Shown piece by piece: positions 49,618-52,109 of a stretch of 52,109 nt of DNA (positions are counted from its first letter, which is position 1; the number at the start of each line of letters is the position of its first letter). Below the pieces are notes generated by a model, which saw only the letters and a list, made by a program, of their open reading frames with translations, searched no databases and was not told the origin of the DNA. Source of the DNA: an uncultured Acidobacteriota bacterium (lineage in GTDB: Bacteria > Acidobacteriota > Terriglobia > Terriglobales > CAINCZ01); contig CAINCZ010000110.1 in the NCBI GenBank assembly GCA_903847195.1, positions 1-52,109 of the forward strand, in the 5' to 3' direction. The position numbers and the translations under genes are program-made.

Positions 49618-52109
49618 GTGAATACAGGAATCTCTATCCCGCCCGAACAGTTTCGCGAGATCTTTCCGTTTCACTTCGTGCTTGACTCACAGCTGAAGAT
49701 CAAGGGGTTGGGGCCCTCCCTGCAAAAGCTGTGCCCGGATCTGGCATGCGGCTCCTCTTTCCTGGACCATTTCACCCTGGACCGTCCCAGCGGTAACTTC
49801 AGCCTGGAGTTTATCCGCGAAAACAGCGGCCAGCTCTATATCTTCGCGCACCGCCGGATGGAGTTGCGTTTGCGCGGCCAGTTGCTGCTGATGGAAGGCG
49901 AGATCGTATTTCTCGGTTCTCCGTGGCTGCGCGAACCTGAGGACATGCAGCGGTATCACCTCACGCTCGGCGACTTCGCCATCCACGAGCCGGTGGGCGA
50001 CCTGCTTCAGTTGGTACAGATTCAACGGCTGGCGATGAGGGACCTTTCCATCCTGACCGGCCAACTGCTGGAGCGCGAGAACTCGCTGCGGCAGGCAAGC
50101 GTGCAAATCGAGAAGCAGCTCAAGGAATTGCAGTCGAGCCAGGCGTTTACGCTCAGCATTCTGAGCACGGTGCCCGACGCGATCGTCACCTTCGACGGCC
50201 AGGGCTGCATCAAACTGGCTAATCCGGCGGCCGTGAGTTTATTCGGCTATGGGGCGGACGAACTCATCGGAATATCGGCAAAGCAGCTGATGCCCGAGTT
50301 TTGCCCGTCCCGGGAGAACGGAGACGGCGCAGCCTGCCTGAATCAAGGCGATGCCGGCGTGATGGGCATTGGGCGGGAGTTATTCGCCCGCAGCAAGGAC
50401 GGGACGGAGTTCCCGGTATACGTCAAGCTGGCAAAGATCGATTCCGACGACGATTCCTGCTTCATCGGCATCGTCATCGACATCAGCGAGCAGAAGAGAG
50501 TTGAAGCCGAACTGCGGCGCCAGCAGGCGCAGTACAGCAACGTCGTCGACAACCTTAAGGAAGTGATTTTCCAGACCGACGCCGCGGGGTTGTGGATGTT
50601 TCTGAACCCCGCCTGGCACGAGATCACCGGCTTCCCCGTCGCCGATTCGCTGGGCAAGCTATTCCTGGACTACATTCATCCCGACGACCGCCAGCGCAAC
50701 ATGGAGCTGTTCGAGCCGCTGATCCAGCGCAAGAAGCTATACTGCCAGCACGAAATTCGCTACCTGACGGCCAACGGCGGCTTCCGCTGGGTCGAGGTGC
50801 ACGCCCGGCTGACGCTCAATGAGCAGGGCGAGATCATCGGCACTTCCGGCACGCTGAACGACGTGACGCACCGGCGCCAGGCAGTGGAAGCCATGCAGGT
50901 GGCAAAGGACGCCGCAGAGGCAGCCAGCCTCGCCAAGAGCGAGTTCGTGGCCAACATGAGCCACGAAATCCGCACGCCGATGAATGCTGTCATCGGAACA
51001 ACCGAGCTGCTGCTGTCGACCGAGTTGGATTCTGAGCAGAGGAATTACCTGAAGATCATCCGCGGCAGCGGTGAGGCACTCATGACGCTGCTGAATCGCG
51101 TTCTGGACTTTTCGAAGATCGAATCCGGCAGCCTGGAGCTGGAAAACTCGCCGTTCCAGCTGGCCGACGCGGTGGAAGACGTACTGGAGTTGCTCGCCCC
51201 GCGTGCCAGCGAGAAGAATCTGGAGCTGGCTTGCGCCATCCGGCCGGGAACGCCGGTGGAGCTGACGGGTGACGTCGGCCGCCTGCGGCAGATCCTGGTC
51301 AACATCGTGGGCAACGCCATCAAGTTCACCGAGAAGGGCGAAGTGCTGCTGACGGTTTCGTCACAGATTTCCGGCCCCAACAGCTGCCAGCTTCTGTTCG
51401 AGGTGCGGGACACGGGCATCGGAATTGCGCCCGACCGGCTGCACCGGCTCTTCAAGGACTTCAGCCAGGTGGATCCGTCGACGACGCGCAAGTACGGCGG
51501 CACTGGCCTGGGACTGGCAATCAGCCGCCGCCTGGCTGAGTTGATGGGCGGATTCCTGGAAGTGGAGACCGAACCAGGCGTGGGTTCCTGTTTCCGCATC
51601 TCAATCGCCGCCAAGGTCCGCGGGACGGGGATCCCGGAGAACTACAAGTTGCTGAAGCAAGCCCGAGTGCTGGCGTTGGCCCAGAGCGAGGCGTTCCGCC
51701 AGAACCTGGAGTCCACGCTGAACGGCCGTGTTGCCGATCTGCACAGCGAGCACTTCCTTAGCAGCCTGCTGGCCGATCTGCCGCATCCGCATGATGCCGT
51801 CATCCTGGACACGGGAACCGACGCTGCGCATTGGCGGGCGCTTTCCGAGGTGCTGCAAAAGTCGGCCGGAATACTGGGACCGGTAATCGTATGTCATCCC
51901 ATGGGCTGGAAGCGCGAGACGGTATTTCGCAAGTGGGAGCCGGCGAACGTGATCTACGCGACGAAGCCGGTCAAGGGAGTCGCTTTGCTGGATATGTTGC
52001 AGCAATGCATCGGCGGCGACGCCGTTTCCGGCGCGGAGCCGAGCAAGCCGGTGTTCGATTCGCTGATGGGCACGCGGCATCCGCTGCGCTTCCTGCTGGC
52101 CGAGGATCA
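49618..52109 (+). CDS. Hybrid histidine kinase with N-terminal HNOBA domain (3' end beyond window)
   Basis: Partner kinase of the H-NOX protein; 830 codons are present. No transmembrane segment was seen. Residues about 12-150 are an HNOBA domain ([36 protein letters not shown]), which in guanylate cyclase joins H-NOX to the output. A coiled coil (~150-175) and two PAS domains (~180-295, ~300-420) follow. HisKA has phospho-acceptor His449 in MSHEIRTP, and the HATPase has [16 protein letters not shown] and GGTGLGLA. Next comes a receiver-like domain without recognisable phospho-acceptor (~675-800), then the first strand of a true receiver (RFLLAED) at the window end. The GTG at 49618 starts the gene; the frame is open to 52109. 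Confidence 0.88.
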   Translation, partial: MNTGISIPPEQFREIFPFHFVLDSQLKIKGLGPSLQKLCPDLACGSSFLDHFTLDRPSGNFSLEFIRENSGQLYIFAHRRMELRLRGQLLLMEGEIVFLGSPWLREPEDMQRYHLTLGDFAIHEPVGDLLQLVQIQRLAMRDLSILTGQLLERENSLRQASVQIEKQLKELQSSQAFTLSILSTVPDAIVTFDGQGCIKLANPAAVSLFGYGADELIGISAKQLMPEFCPSRENGDGAACLNQGDAGVMGIGRELFARSKDGTEFPVYVKLAKIDSDDDSCFIGIVIDISEQKRVEAELRRQQAQYSNVVDNLKEVIFQTDAAGLWMFLNPAWHEITGFPVADSLGKLFLDYIHPDDRQRNMELFEPLIQRKKLYCQHEIRYLTANGGFRWVEVHARLTLNEQGEIIGTSGTLNDVTHRRQAVEAMQVAKDAAEAASLAKSEFVANMSHEIRTPMNAVIGTTELLLSTELDSEQRNYLKIIRGSGEALMTLLNRVLDFSKIESGSLELENSPFQLADAVEDVLELLAPRASEKNLELACAIRPGTPVELTGDVGRLRQILVNIVGNAIKFTEKGEVLLTVSSQISGPNSCQLLFEVRDTGIGIAPDRLHRLFKDFSQVDPSTTRKYGGTGLGLAISRRLAELMGGFLEVETEPGVGSCFRISIAAKVRGTGIPENYKLLKQARVLALAQSEAFRQNLESTLNGRVADLHSEHFLSSLLADLPHPHDAVILDTGTDAAHWRALSEVLQKSAGILGPVIVCHPMGWKRETVFRKWEPANVIYATKPVKGVALLDMLQQCIGGDAVSGAEPSKPVFDSLMGTRHPLRFLLAED

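Overview
The window looks like chromosomal DNA from a GC-rich, Gram-negative soil bacterium, most probably of the Acidobacteriota (Solibacter/Bryobacter-like). This is inferred from gene content and style: GTG/TTG starts with good Shine-Dalgarno sites, an Ig-like/beta-propeller lipoprotein, an outer-membrane type Vd autotransporter, Wza/Wzz/Wzx/Wzy polysaccharide export, and molybdenum enzymes of aromatic metabolism. No marker gene here proves the phylum. No rRNA, tRNA, IS element, prophage or CRISPR array was seen.

Layout. 1-4.0 kb: the str operon on the minus strand (rpsL-rpsG-fusA-tuf, tuf cut by the window edge) behind a strong sigma-70-type promoter and a ~385-nt leader. 4.0-6.8 kb: a lipoprotein and a receiver-only response regulator. 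6.8-11 kb, minus strand: a zinc-ribbon protein, 3-hydroxybutyryl-CoA dehydrogenase, crotonase, an FMN-binding protein like that of Desulfovibrio, a VOC-domain/lumazine-synthase fusion, and nusB. 11-13.3 kb: lexA, trxA and a LysR regulator. 13.7-20.2 kb: a molybdenum transhydroxylase pair (AthL/AthS type, pyrogallol-phloroglucinol family), a methyltransferase and a second, single-subunit Mo enzyme. 20.4-22.6 kb: a patatin/POTRA/beta-barrel protein. 22.7-26.5 kb: galE and rfbC-A-B (nucleotide sugars). 26.6-28.4 kb: an NtrC-family sigma-54 activator and an HPt protein. 28.4-48.4 kb: a large exopolysaccharide locus, almost all minus strand, with eight glycosyltransferases, three acyltransferases, Wza, a Wzz with a degenerate kinase domain, a flippase, a polymerase and a secreted glycosidase-like protein. 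48.4-52.1 kb: a STAS protein, diverging from an H-NOX haem protein and a hybrid histidine kinase whose N-terminal domain is the HNOBA domain of guanylate cyclase.

The most interesting signal is regulatory. A 24-base element with GG-N10-GC geometry (TGGCA...GCGTGC.CT, like a sigma-54 -24/-12 promoter) stands before the receiver-only regulator, a glycosyltransferase operon, the GT25 gene and the polymerase operon. A weaker relative precedes wza, and others lie in the STAS/H-NOX intergenic region. A separate palindrome, TGCCCC-N4-GGGGCA, occurs exactly in the region upstream of the NtrC-family activator and in the STAS/H-NOX region, with a third near-copy also there. Together with the H-NOX/HNOBA kinase, the HPt protein and the sigma-54 activator, this suggests a nitric-oxide-responsive phosphorelay controlling polysaccharide production. 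That wiring is an inference; the motifs and domains are visible in the sequence.
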